From positions 62,001 through 126,000 of the forward strand of contig JAMYHX010000045.1 of assembly GCA_025529335.1 (NCBI GenBank): DNA of 64,000 nt, written 5' to 3'. This document shows, one piece after another, positions 45,010 through 57,089 of the stretch (positions are counted from its first letter, which is position 1; each line of letters opens with the position of its first letter). The stretch comes from Rhizopus sp. PT2906. Its lineage: Eukaryota > Mucoromycota > Mucoromycetes > Mucorales > Rhizopodaceae. A model generated the notes under the pieces. The model searched no databases, was not told the origin of the DNA, and saw only the letters and a list, made by a program, of their open reading frames with translations. The position numbers and the translations under genes are program-made.

Positions 45010-48000
45010 TTAACTTTCATCTGTCATAACCAGAGCAGTGGTATCATTCATGATGAGATACTCGAATTTACTACATGCATCTATGCCTGTGTGTCTATCT
45101 AATGTGCAGTGTTTAAAGTACAAAAGTTCTTCTTCCCAGTTAATGAATTGTGGCATTTCAGGATCTTTTGTTATATCTCTTGGTCTATGCTTATTGTTTG
45201 GGTTATATTTACATATTTGACTAAAGGTACATGTTAGTAAATGATACAAAAGTCTGTCTATTCCACTTACTCGTCAGGTATATCGTATAATTCAATCAAT
45301 AGCTTTTTAAGCAGCATCAGCATACATAAAACCAGAGATAACTTTGATGCCATCAACAAGTCATGATCCATCTCGTCTTCTTCTCCTAATTTCCCTTGTT
45401 TCCTTAGAAACTGTATAAACGAAAGAAGATCTGTCCCGAGTGTCATGATGAGGCGATCTATATGATACACAACAAACAGTAACTCATCCGTCGTACAGAA
45501 ATCAAAGACCATCAAATTCTCTGCTAAGTACTTCAAATAGTCAAGCTCAATCTCTTCGGGTGCTGTGGTCTTTAAATCAAACATGAATGGTCTGATTAAT
45601 GCATAGATGAAATCAAATTTAGCCTTTGTCTTGTCTTTCAAGACAGTGTATGTCAATGCCAGAACAGACTCGGTTCTAGAGTCTCCACCTCTTTTTCCAT
45701 AACCTAACATCAATTGAGTACATCTTTTTCTATTTCGTTATTCTTTACCTTTCATATTGCTACCAAATAAAAGCTTTTGATATTGAAAAGAGGTGCTTAT
45801 GTACTCACTCATCTGCATATACAAGAGTACACCATACTTGTCATGTGCATATTTATGAGTATAATACGCTTTTGTACGGAGCAAGGCGTCAGGACTAGTC
45901 TCTGCTGCAATTATCACGGGCATACAAAGTACTGGATGAGCTAACCCACGGTGAATGACAGAGGAAACGACCTCAAAGGAAGCATAAAGTAAACCTGACG
46001 TCTTGTTTAATGTGTACTCCAAGATCTTGGGTAAATATCTCTGCATCAATGAGCCATTAACCCCCAATTCTGCATACTCCTCTGTATTTCCCAACAAAAT
46101 ATCAAGGTTGATAATCTCTTCTTTTTCTTCTTCTTCATGCTGACGTTTTTCGATTCTCTTATCTTCGGCTGAGAGAAATTCTTGAAACACCCGCATTAGC
46201 TGCGTCTTCATCGCATTAGTGCCTTGGTTAAATATCTTGTCCATCAGCTCAGTGCTCGTGTTTGATATGATAAATGTCGGATAGGAGCAATAAAAATAGC
46301 CAAGCGCTTGTAAAGCAGTCAAGCGTATCGTCATTCCTTGCTCTCCGAGCTCGTTCATTCTTTCGTCACCCGCAAAAAAATGTAAAAGGTCAAAAACCAA
46401 GGTTCCAATGCTCCCTCTGTACACAGCATCGAGTCCCGACATGGCCTCAGGCTCTTCTTGACGTCTCTTGTCAAATTCAAAATGCTGACAGAGTAGCCCG
46501 CAGAGTAAGAGCATCTTTAAGGTGCCCGTAAATGTTTTTTCGGTTATCGAGTAATGTAGAATGGCATCCCGTACTTGCCGTAGCTTTAACACACAGGAAC
46601 CGAGAATCTTGATAAGAATACTATACCTATGAGATATGCGATCCACAATGACACATAGACAAGAAGCGGCGCTTGATGTTAACTCTAATGGACATGTTGT
46701 CAATAGTTGTACTAGAATGCGCTCTAGTATTTCAATAAAGCCGCGCTCGTGATATTTCATGTTTGGTAAGACATCTCGATAGATGACCAATACGTAATAC
46801 GCTCTTGTCCAATCATCCTATTAAAACAAGTTAGGACTCATTTCCTGTAGAGAGAGAACAACTTACTATTTCCGATATGGTTAAATAAGGCTGTAGCATC
46901 GATATCTGTGTGGTTCGCAGTAGATCAGGACATGATTTTATAAAGGAATGCACTGTTGCCAAATAACTGATAAATTCTGTCGTGTTATTCTCTTCGTCCA
47001 GCAAAACCATTTGATCGAATAAAGAATCAATGATCCATTGAAATATCTTTTCGTACCACTCCTTAAGCTTTCCATCAACTCCGTCTATTGTCTATTATTA
47101 TATATTAGTACCTTCGAAAATAAGTCATGATATAACATACCCTCTGGACAATCTGAGATAAAGCAGCATTTTGGCCATTTAGAGAAGGATCTAGTTTAGC
47201 TACGGCTCCTGTGATCACCTTTGTCAATTTGTTGATCCTTTGCTTTCGTTGTTTGGGAGCATTTGCGTACGAGTAACCAAAGTAATCATTTCCATCTTTT
47301 TCAACTTCTTTGAAAGGCATAAACAATATATCTTGTGTTGCCTTTAATGCCAAATCGCCGATAGACACTTCATTATCAGCAATGCGCATAATAAGTTTTG
47401 ACGCAATATCCACCCTGACCTCTTCATCAGTAAACTTGAAGTAAAGTTCTCGCAATAGCTTTACTAGTCGTTTACGAACATTGGTGGCAGTATCCTTGTG
47501 TGTGTGTATAGAGAATAAGAATCTTTTAAATATATGCATTTTGTATTCTTACCATAATTCTACTGCTCACAAGCTCATATAGTTTAAGTGGGATATCATG
47601 TTGTTGACTCAGATACCTTGCAACTATTTCAATAGCAGCATCTCTTACTGAAGGAGAGTTGTCATGCACTCTTTGAACCACAGAGGTGTAAACTCGATTC
47701 TACAGGATGTAAGGCTATTTTTGACACATTACAAAAACTCTTTTTCATTTTACCTCCTCAAATATTTCTGGAACTTGCATTGATATTCTTCCAATGGCTT
47801 TTAATGACTTGACTCGAAGATAGACAGCATCTTTATCCAAACAAGTAAAGAGTTCGGACAAGATAAAATTATAGCTTGTATAGAGCGTCTGTCGAGATGC
47901 CAAGAGTTCAACTATACTCGCCACGTCCGATCTTGACATCTCGGGGAAACAATATGGCTTGCTTGGCTGAGGAAAACTGCAATCTAGTCCTAGAGAGCTT

Positions 48001-50136
48001 AGCCAGTAATACTTGCAGGTATCTTGTAGAATATGGACAGTCGCTAAAGGCCATTTTTCTTCTTGATCCATTGTCACATCTTGATCATCTACTTCTTGTA
48101 CCATATCTGTCTTTTTATCTTCTGTCGTCGATATACTTTCCAGCATTGATTTTTTGTCAACCTTCCACCCCTTATTTGCCTTTGTCCACAAGACAGATTC
48201 GGTAAAACCCCAGTTGACAAGATAAAACTGTATGACACTCGAACCAGCATGTTCTTCCATAACGCTATCCAGTAGCTTCTTACGACACTGATTCAGTAAT
48301 TCAATTGATTCAACAGATGTATCCTTGTTGATTTGAGTAGGCAGCTTATCATTCAAGTCAAAGATCCAGTCTGGTCTGTACACCTTTGTGTTATCTCCCG
48401 AAAGTAGATCCTGGCTCGTTCTGATCTTACAGGCAATGATTCCTAACCATTCAACCGCTAATGTTTTCAAGTATTGATCCGAGTGGTCTCCTTCAAGCAA
48501 TGCTATCTTTTTATATATATAAATTAATATTTGCACACATGAAAGGCGTCTTTTTTCTTTCTTACTAGAATACGACTAAACACTTTTATGATAAGTTCAG
48601 CTACTGGCCAAGCTGGATCATTAAACACCTTCATCACATCCTCAAGTGTATTCGATAACAGCTGTCTGTACTCGGTCAAAGAATACACATCCTTTCGTTT
48701 TGACTTGCACCTATGCATATGATTTGATTAAGATTGTTTTTTTTTTCTTTTTCTTTTTGTATATTTTCTTACTTTGACATAAGAAACTCTAGAAAGAACG
48801 ATGCACTATTGGCAGCAGCTTCAGCACCGTGTCTCCAGGCATTAGCAGCCTTAGTCAACAACTGATCGTCTAATAATTTCAATTTTTCTGCATCGTTGCT
48901 CTTTTGTGCCTTTTGATACTTTATACTCCATTTTCTAAACCAGTTTCTATATCCACTCAGGTTGCTCACATTCGAACTACACTGAACAAGTTCCATAAAT
49001 AGAGCACTGATCACATGAATCGACTGGTTATCATGTAGTCGATAGTTTCGTTTATCATTCATAGCCGTCAATGAGCCTAAACTCGTCAATATTTCTTCAA
49101 AGATCCATCTCCTGTGCTGCGGATAAGAACTAAATATGTGCTTAAGTATATCAAGTGCGCTAAACTTGAGCTGTTCATAAGGACTGAACGTATCACTGTC
49201 TTCCAATATGTGTTCCGTTTGCTCGGACTGGTCATGAAAAAAGGGCGCCATGCTGATATAAGCAACTGTCACGAGAACATCGTCGTCCAATTCTTCGCGT
49301 TGGATTAGCTGATGTGCTCGACGTAAAAACTTGGTGATGTTTGGAATAAACAGGGACATGAGTCTTTTCTCTTTGGGCGATTCACGAATTAGATCATAGA
49401 CAGTACGTGTGTTGAGGTTAACTATCAAAATAATAAGCGTTTGGCTCACTTATTTTTTGTATATTTACATGATGACTGTTCTTCAAACTCATTCAGGTCA
49501 GTAAAGGGGTATACGATATAATCCAATTGGTTCTTGATAAAGTGTAGACAATGCGTAATCAAATGTCTTGAAACAAACTGTTTGTCCAGACGACAATGAA
49601 TCAATATATCAAACAAGATACCAGCGATCTCGATCGTTTCGCTTAAAAGATGCAGCATCGAGAACAGAGCTGCTTTGTTTCTCGTTTGAGAGTAGTGTTC
49701 GATAAGGTCCAATTCGGTGCATACGATGATACTATTTTCAAGTAACTTGATGACCTTGCTGAACTTTTCCATATCTACAATTGATTCTATTTTATTGTGG
49801 TTCATTGCTGTCATAAGAAGTGACGTGAACCTTCGAGCAACTTGGATGTCTAGGAGTGGTGTGTTGTCATAAAACTTGAGCAAGGTCTTTGTCTTTTGTT
49901 GAGTTTTGTCTCTCTCATAGTTTTCTAAATCGTTGCATATACAAGTAATATAATGTGAAAGTCTGCTTTGGATCACTATTTATATACATTATTGTCAAAA
50001 GGTCCTTTCTTCTCATTAACAACCCAAACTTACAATTAGTGCGTGGAATTAAAGTGGGGGTTGCAAATTCTGTTGTTGAATTAGAGCCATTGACAGGCAA
50101 AGGTGCCTGAAACGTTACTTGTTCATTAGACTCCAT
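45010..50136 (-). CDS. Cohesin loader subunit Scc2/Mis4/NIPBL-like
   Basis: Exons (minus) 50136-50034, 49975-49469, 49421-48773, 48710-48566, 48506-47754, 47699-47553, 47494-47141, 47091-46867, 46817-45749, 45703-45271 and 45220-45010 give 1,531 aa, all junctions in frame. HEAT-repeat family landmarks: HRRWIFEEILTSLGSL, AVEWLGIIACKIR, LRVKSLKAIGRISMQVPEI, VVQRVHDNSPSVRDAAIEIV, TNVRKRLVKLLRELYFKF and ALQALGYFYCSYP. Scc2 with Scc4 loads cohesin on chromosomes. The C-terminal segment is shorter than in animals and ends in DDES-like residues (MTDES). The N-terminal Scc4-binding part is short, about 35 aa before the first intron, and may be incomplete if an upstream exon exists. Confidence 0.92.
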
Positions 50137-50506
50137 ATATACTCTATAAAAAAGAGAGGAATCCAAAAATAAAAAAAAAAGGGCGCGTCTAATGCGCGTG
50201 CACAAAAACGCGAACTGAGATTGAATACCAAACTAAAATGTGACTTTAATAACAAACAAGATTAGATTTTCATGCCAAAATAGGTTTGTTGGTTTAGACT
50301 TTTCAGAAACAAGCTTTGTAAAAGCTTAAAGAAAGGGAGAGAGAGAAAGAGGAAGAGAAAGAGAAAGATTTATATCATAAATGTCAGACCTGAGTCAATT
50401 GCGACTCAGTGATCTGACAATCAACAGTTGTGACAGTAATATTCAAAGGTTACATTTCAAAACACTTTGTTTCTCAGCTTTATCAAAACAGTCACTCCCT
50501 AAAAAG
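50137..50506. other. Divergent spacer between Scc2 and U1 snRNA
   Basis: About 370 bp. Purine-rich run at 50330-50370 (AGAGAGAAAG). A short in-frame ATG stretch at 50381 runs into the snRNA and is not a credible gene. Probably contains both promoters. Confidence 0.5.
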
Positions 50507-50514
50507 TATAAAAG
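50507..50514 (+). promoter_or_regulatory. TATA box of the U1 snRNA gene
   Basis: TATAAAAG, 37 bp before the U1 5' end at 50544, the usual spacing for RNA polymerase II. Position-based inference. Confidence 0.65.
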
Positions 50515-50543
50515 CCGAGCGAAATTGCATCTTTTTGTTCTTC

Positions 50544-50706
50544 ATACTTACCTGGGTCGTGCATCTGGACTCAAGAACCCCGGATGTACAGTGGGATTGG
50601 TCGTCATTGCACAGCGACGATCGGCCCTGCTGCGAACACCTTCGGGTGTCTCGAGGCCACAATTTTTGCTTTGGGGGAATGGGTGGTTCGCCGCCTGCTC
50701 CCCCGG
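50544..50706 (+). ncRNA. U1 spliceosomal snRNA
   Basis: The 5' end is ATACTTACCTGG, the universal U1 sequence that pairs with 5' splice sites. Stem-loop I is GTGCATCTGG/CCCGGATGTAC with loop ACTCAAGAAC, the U1-70K site type. Stem-loop II has GGTCGTC/GACGATC with loop ATTGCACAGC, the U1A site (AUUGCAC). Stem-loop III is ACACC-TTCG-GGTGT. The Sm site is AATTTTTG, followed by terminal stem-loop IV closing on GGGGG/CCCCC with an inner GGTGG-TTCG-CCGCC hairpin. Length about 163 nt, as in animals and much shorter than in budding yeast. The 3' end is placed at the end of stem IV. Confidence 0.96.
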
Positions 50707-50795
50707 TTTTAATTGAATGCAAATGAAAAATTCAAGACAAATGTGACGTGGTTTTATTAAAATGCAAAATGAGAGAGAATATAAATGAGTGATTT

Positions 50796-51884
50796 CTACA
50801 GTTTTTCTTGATGTTGCATTTTTAAGCATTGATATAAAATGTCAATGATATTATCAAATCCCTTGACGAGATCTGGATCCTGTTCCTCTCGTTCAGAATG
50901 CCAATCTGAATGTGCAAAATCAATTAGTCGCAAATCACACATCTTGGGCGCCAAGTTATCGTCTTCTTCTTCTTCATCTGTTTGCTTTCCTTTTCCCTTT
51001 TGATGATCCTCATCGAGCATGTACTTCCATGTCTTTTCTGCAGCTGTTCTATCTCCTTCATACACAAACAACAAGGATGATCCGATCAGTTGCAAGTTTG
51101 GCATCGAGACAATGGCTTCCTTTATCTCTTGCAATGTGTCAATGAAACACTCGATGATCCAACGCATATATTTACTGGGTATAGGCTCGCCTTTCTTTTG
51201 TTGGTCCTCACTCGAGTAATTTCTGTATTCTTCGGTTTTCAATCCATAGGCTGATGTTGGGAACAAAAAGGCCATGATCGCTTCGACTGTATTCTCGACT
51301 GTTCTCGTCTTTCCAAATCGTTTTTCATAGGTTGCGTAACGGTGTTCCACTGTGTCATACACCTATAATTCAATTAATTGTCTAGCACCATTTTTTTTTT
51401 TGGGCATGCATACCTTTAATCCAGATATTCTTAGCCCTAATGTACTCGATGTCGTATTGACTGACTGATAAATCATCTTTTGTCTTTTTTCCTCTGAGGC
51501 ATCTGCATCATATAATAATGAGCCCATCTTCAAGTCCATGATGCACGGTCGAGTGAAGCCATGAAGAATATTTTCCAAACAGACATTTTGTTCTTGTTGA
51601 TCAAGTCCCTGAACAGTTTCCATCAGGTAACAGTTTGTTGAATCACCCACGAGCTCAGATGTTTCAAGTATTGAAAGATCGTGCTCAGTGGCCGCACGCA
51701 ACGTACCGTAGCACTGAGGAAGAAAGTCAAGGAACTCTGGATAGTTTTGTGCGTCTTGATAAAAATTGACCTCTTTTGGCTTGCATGGTTTTATAATCAT
51801 CAAGTCATCAGTCGAAGTTGTCAGGAGCATCAGTTTATCGTGACCAGCTACTTGTTGATCGAAATATTTAAACGGTTGACTCAT
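50796..51884 (-). CDS. Inositol polyphosphate multikinase (Ipk2/Arg82-like)
   Basis: Exons (minus) 51884-51414 and 51362-50796 give 345 aa. The IPK signature is PCIMDLKMGSLLYDADAS (PxxxDxKxG). Further motifs are LIGSSLLFVYEGD (SSLL) and CDLRLIDFAHSDWH with the metal-binding Asp of IDF. An acidic run TDEEEEDDN sits before it, as in yeast Arg82. The enzyme phosphorylates IP3 to IP4 and IP5 in the nucleus. Catalytic motifs are intact. The start is 143 bp from the divergent TLDc gene. Confidence 0.93.
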
Positions 51885-52027
51885 TCAAAGAGACAAGAGA
51901 AAAAGGAAAAAAAAAAAGAAGTATAGCGGGGATTAAATACATGTTTCACTCTTTTTTTTTTTCCCTCTTGTCTGTTTCCCTATAAAATAGATTAAGAGAC
52001 ACTAAAAGAGAGAGTTAAAGGATTAAT

Positions 52028-52767
52028 ATGGGAATACAATTAACTGGAAGAAGAGAGGACACTGATATTGTATTGACAGACGAAATAGCAGACAAGGTAA
52101 TTACAATAAAGTACAAGTTATAAAACTGACATTTTGAAATTACAATAGTTAAGGGTGCATCTACCTCGACGATATAGACTTGCTCCTGAAATGGCACTGT
52201 TGTATAGTTTGGATCAACATGGTATCAGTTTGTCGACACTATATCGTCTTGTCAAAAATAACAAAGGGCCCTGTGTGCTAGTGATTAAAGATGCTGACAA
52301 TAACGTATGCTTATCTTTATATATATACACATAGACTCATATTTCTTACTAGATATTTGGTGCTTACCTTAACGAATCATTAAAACCAGGTACGCGTTAC
52401 TATGGCACAGGTGAATGGTAAGTCATGCCTCTTTAGATACTTATTCTAAGCTGCATAAAAAAAAAAGTTTTCTATGGAAATGGCAAACACCGGAATGTCA
52501 AATTACAGCTTACAAATGGACAGGAAAAAATGATTACATGATACTTTCAGAACCAGACTTCATTGCTATTGGTGGAGGGTAATCTATTATAAATCTCTTT
52601 TATCTATTACTCATACTTTTATTAGTGAGGGCGTCTTTGGATTATGGATAAATTCGGAATTAGAGAAAGGATACAGTCAATCATGCCCTACATTTGATAA
52701 TGAACGATTGACGCCAAGGCCAGAATTTGAATGTATAGAGCTAGAGATTTGGGGTTTCCGTATTTGA
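52028..52767 (+). CDS. TLDc-domain protein (Oxr1-like)
   Basis: Exons 52028-52096, 52149-52304, 52353-52417, 52468-52578 and 52626-52767 give 180 aa. Nearly the whole protein is a TLDc domain: LYSLDQHGISLSTLYRLVKN, VLVIKDADNNIFGAYLNES, TGECFLWKWQTPE, PDFIAIGGGEGVFGLWI and the final ECIELEIWGFRI. The invariant GGGxGxFGLW and the C-terminal E-x-E-W are present. Oxr1-type proteins act in oxidative-stress resistance and as regulators of V-ATPase disassembly. The short form without LysM or GRAM domains is usual in fungi. Confidence 0.93.
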
Positions 52768-53117
52768 ATAAATAGATGACGCGTATATAATGGGATAGCT
52801 CGGAGAATTAGCGGGCTGTCTTTGGTTTTTCCGTTTCCCCCTTTTTTACTTTTTACAAATGATTAATAAACTAGAGTATAGTTTTGCAGTAGAGAAAGAA
52901 AGAAAATAAAAGTCATGTTTACAATGATCAAACATACGCGTGAATGGGTTGTGATGACTAAGATGATGTCTAATGAATTTATAATAAGTGTAACTTCCGG
53001 GATAAAAAATGATGATAAAGGTGTTCAAAAAAAAATTATTTGGGGCGAATATAATGCAATAAATTTAAGCTTTCTTTCTCTTTTTCTCTCTTCTTTTTTT
53101 TTCTTCTTTAAACAAAA
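52768..53117. other. Spacer upstream of glucose-6-phosphate dehydrogenase
   Basis: 350 bp. C/T-rich leader at 53071-53110 directly before the ATG. No gene recognised. Confidence 0.6.
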
Positions 53118-54808
53118 ATGACTTCTCCTGTCCAAGTACTCTGTGAACAAGTATCCAAGGAACTCAATGGTTCAGTCACCATTATAGGTATTTATATACA
53201 TGTCACGTTGAATCTTTTAAAACTAAAACAATTCATAGTCCTTGGTGCTTCTGGCGACCTTGCCAAAAAAAAGACATACCCAGCGTTATTTGGCCTTTAT
53301 CGCAATGGATTCTTACCAGAGAACACGAGAATTATTGGTTACGCGCGTACCAAGATGTCACATGAGGACTATATCAAACGTATCACGCAGTACATCAAGA
53401 TTCAAGACGCTGATAAGCTCGAGCAGTTTAAAAAGATGACCTTTTATGTCTCGGGACAATACGACGAAGACGCCTCTTTCCAAAAGTTGAGAGAGGCCAT
53501 CGAGCAATCTGAAAAGGAGAGAGCGGTCAAGCAGAAGAATCGTGTGTATTATATGGCTTTGCCCCCTTCAGTCTTCATTCCTGTCGCTCAAGGTATCAAG
53601 CGTAACGTTTATACAACCGAGGGATCCAACCGTTTGGTTGTCGAAAAGCCTTTTGGTATGGATTCAGAGAGTTCAGCCCATTTAGGTCGTGAGTTAGGCG
53701 CCCTCTTTACCGAGAACGAGGTATGCATATATATATTATAGTATGTGGAGATACAGCTTATCTGATATACATACATGTAGATCTACCGTATCGATCACTA
53801 TCTCGGAAAGGAAATGGTCAAGAACATCATGAACCTTCGTTTCGCCAATATCTTGTTTGGACATGCTTGGAATCGTACCTACATCGATAACGTCCAAATT
53901 ACATTCAAGGAACCCTTTGGAACCGAAGGACGCGGTGGATACTTTGATGAATTTGGTATCATCCGTGATGTGATTCAGAACCGCAAGTATACCCGTGCTT
54001 ATTATTTCGAATTCACCACTAACTTGATCATCTAGATCTCCTCCAAGTCCTCACCTTGGTCGCAATGGAACGACCCATCTCTACGGACGCTGAAGCCATC
54101 CGTGACGAAAAGGTTAAGGTGCTCAAATGTATCTCTCCTATCAAGATCGAAGACACATTGCTGGGTCAATATGTCGCGGCCGATGGCAAACCGGGATACC
54201 TCGAAGACGAGACACTCAAGAACAAGAACAGCTTGACACCTACCTTTGCCGCGGCTGTCTGTTTTGTCAACAACGAGAGATGGGAAGGTGTTCCCTTTAT
54301 TTTGAAGGCGGGTAAGGCCCTGAACGAGGCCAAGGTCGAGGTCCGTCTCCAGTTCCATCGAGTGGCAGGTAAACTCTACGGCGACTCACCTCGCAACGAA
54401 CTTGTCATCCGCATTCAGCCCAAGGAAGCCGTCTATATGAAGTTCAATAACAAACAGCCCGGCTTGTCATACCAAACGATCCAAACTGATCTCGACTTGT
54501 CCTACCACGAGCGTTATACAGATCTCGCTATCCCAGACGCATATGAATCCCTTATCCTCGATGTACTTCGTAATGATCACTCCAACTTTGTCCGTGATGA
54601 TGAACTTACCGCGGCCTGGAATATCTTTACGCCATTGCTCCACAAGATTGATCGTCATGATGATGACGTCGATATCAAAAAGTATCCTTATGGCTCGCGT
54701 GGTCCTCAAGAACTAGATGAGTTTGTCAAAAAGTATGGTTATCATCGCGATACAAGTGGATACACCTGGCCACGTCAAAATGTCAATCCTTCTACTAATA
54801 AGCTCTAA
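53118..54808 (+). CDS. ZWF1: Glucose-6-phosphate 1-dehydrogenase
   Basis: Exons 53118-53187, 53239-53720, 53781-53982 and 54036-54808 give 508 aa. NADP-binding GASGDLAKKKTYPALF, substrate site RIDHYLGKEMV with the catalytic His, VEKPFGMDS, FGHAWNRTYIDNVQI and GYFDEFGIIRDVIQN are all present, and the C-terminus is full length. It carries out the first step of the oxidative pentose phosphate pathway and supplies NADPH. The third intron begins with GC (AACC|GCAAGT) and ends with TAG; with it the protein reads IQNHLLQVLTLVAMERP as in all homologues, while reading through meets a stop at 54033. Confidence 0.97.
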
Positions 54809-55013
54809 GTCTGTATTTTTTTTTCATTGTAATATTTTGTGTATTGATATCTCGTCCACTGCTTACCCTTTCTCTCTCTTTTTTTATATACAAAATAAAT
54901 ATATACATCATTCAGCATATATTCAAAAAAAAACAAGTGGGCAGATTTATATATAATATACTAATAAAAAAAGGGGGGGTATCACATATACAAGGGTATT
55001 TTTTCAATAAAAA

Positions 55014-56152
55014 TCAGTTTTGCCACTTTTTCACTTGAGGTGTCTTGCTAGACTTGTTTATATTGAATTTAGATGATCTTTTCGACAAGGTGGAAGATTG
55101 GCTGTTTATAGACGACTTTGATGTCGTTCGATGTAGTGTTGGACTATTTGACGGTTTGGATGTGGTTCGATGTGATGGTTGACTGTGTATAGATGTTTTA
55201 GACGTCGTTCGATGCAAGTTATTATTAGGTGTAGGTGAGGTCGGAGGTGTGAGTGGTTTCTTTGGTTTGATTACCTTTTTATGTCCTACACACACATATT
55301 TTAGCATTTATAAAAAGCAAAAAAAAAAAAAAAAGGGTGCGTACCTGAATCATCAGCTGATGCAGTAATCGAGACAGCCGACTGAGCTTGTTGAATAAGT
55401 TGTATTAACATCGTTCGTATTTTCTCAAACGCCGCATCTTCTTCTTCCTCATGTGATGACTATTTATTAACAAGTGTAAGTTTTTGAATAAAAACATGTA
55501 TGCATATAATATACCATTATTCCGCTCTTGCTCGGAGCTGTATCTAAGTCAGGCACGAGTGGTTTCTCTACTCTATACTAAAGAGATTAGTTATAAATCA
55601 TCTTTATCATCTATTGTATATATATTACGCAGCAAGTCTCTTTCGTAAATCGATGATCGTGTTTGTCTGTTCCTTGACGACACTTTCGAGCGTCTTGTTC
55701 AAGTTGAGAAGTGATTTCTTTTCGATTTCCAAGTCTTCAATCTATGAGAAATTAATATTTATTCATAATATCCATCTTTTTCTTACTCTTCTATGTACTC
55801 TTGCTTCATCAAGAGCCTTTTGCTGTGAAAGGATGCCTCTCAACATAAAAGTGCCTATGCCAATACCCATCTTATTTGGTACTGGGTTAAAGTGTGGTTT
55901 CTTGTATTCTCCTTCTTCTTCTTCTTCTTCTTCTTCTCCTTCCTTAGGTCGCGAGATGGGTAAGTTAATTCGACTTACTACCATCGGCTGAGCTGCAGGT
56001 TTAGCTGGTTTTGATAATGAGACAATGGGCTGACAAAAAAAGGATAAGCCCGGATTAGACTGAGTGGATGTTTTGATGATGGGACTTGCTTTTGTTGTAA
56101 TGGAAATAGAACTTGAAGGTGCATTCGTAGGTGACAAGTCCTTTGACAGCAT
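55014..56152 (-). CDS. Unknown coiled-coil protein with Ser/Thr/Lys repeats
   Basis: Exons (minus) 56152-55787, 55741-55629, 55572-55515, 55459-55345 and 55285-55014 close to 307 aa. A Pro/Ser/Lys-rich N-terminus with a poly-Glu run (EGEEEEEEEEGEYKK) leads to a coiled coil (IEDLEIEKKSLLNLNKTLES, VVKEQTNTIIDLRKRL). The C-terminus has basic repeats with the core HRTTSK (three times), probably phosphorylated or microtubule/nucleic-acid binding. The start is uncertain: splice-like signals upstream (a GTGAGT donor near 56290 and CTCAG near 56246) suggest one or two more 5' exons encoding QVLGVVP and SEYDQSS. I do not recognise the family. Confidence 0.6.
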
Positions 56153-56439
56153 ATAGAGAAAATGTTTATATTTTTTATTAAAGAACTAAAAAAAAGAAGG
56201 ACACACTTGTCTGTGCGGTATTTTGAATACATGAACTTTGATCATACTCAGACTGAGAAAAAAAAAAAAAACCAAGAAATGATCACTCACAGGAACAACA
56301 CCGAGAACCTGAAACAATCGTTTTAACTTTTTAAAAGGGAAACAATAGATACTTTATATGAATATCAATAAATGATTGGTTAATACATTTTTACTAGGTG
56401 ATATTACCAAAAAGACACTTCTTTTGTTACAGTTTTTAC

Positions 56440-57081
56440 ACTTTAAATTCAGACAAACAAAAAAGGAATTTTGAGCGTTTGTCTTGCAAATCTGAATAGA
56501 CGATCAAGTCCCTTATCTATGGCTGTACATGGTGTCCCTGAATTTAGCACTGCCACCAAGTCTCTGTTCCACAATGGATAGGGCTCCAAACATTTTTTGA
56601 TTTATGCATCTTGTAAAAAAAAGTTATGAAAAATAGAGATTTACCACAAGAGCCTATGGCATTCGGCTGTTGGACTTTTGGCTCGTCTAAATGGCCGTGG
56701 ATTTGGAATCTTTATAAACTTTTGCAGTTTCCCGTCTTTGCATTTAGGACAAAATGAGGATGTTTTGTATTCATCAATCAAATGTACAGGAAATCCTTGC
56801 TTTCTTAGCATCCTTCGCATACCCTTCCCTCGTATTGGATCGTGGGGCTTGATGTTACTGGCAGTCCAACCCCCCATAACAAGAATACAATCCTTGGCAA
56901 AATTTTCCCTTTGCATTTTCGAAAGTTGGCTATCAGACTGCTTTTTGTTTATAATCGCTGATAGTTTGAGCTTTCTAAATGGAAGGATATTTTGGTCCTG
57001 ATGTTGGCTGTCTTCACTTGTGTAATCGTTGGACAGTGGCTCATTTGCGCTGGACCTTGCTTTCAAGTACTCTGAAAACAA
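56440..57081 (-). pseudogene. Decayed Fanzor/TnpB-like RNA-guided nuclease, C-terminal part
   Basis: On the minus strand a frame starting in FSEYLKARSSANEP runs to the end of TAECHRLLW at 56641. It holds the RuvC-II block (HDPIRGKGMRRMLRKQ, LIDEYKTSSF with the catalytic Glu) and the first zinc knuckle CPKC. Beyond a possible intron (GTAAATC...TTACAAG) the sequence resumes as CINQKMFGA; shifting by one base at an A6 run gives KCLEPYPLWNRDLVAVLN, which carries the second knuckle Cys and the RuvC-III Asp (WNRD). The upstream two thirds, including RuvC-I, is not recognisable. Fanzors are eukaryotic TnpB relatives mobilised by transposons and are common in Mucorales. Confidence 0.55.
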
Positions 57082-57089
57082 ACAATTCC

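Noticed and set aside
50381..50716. Plus-strand 111-codon frame and its neighbours over the U1 region
   Set aside because: The sequence is explained by the U1 snRNA and its promoter; the frames run through the RNA stems.
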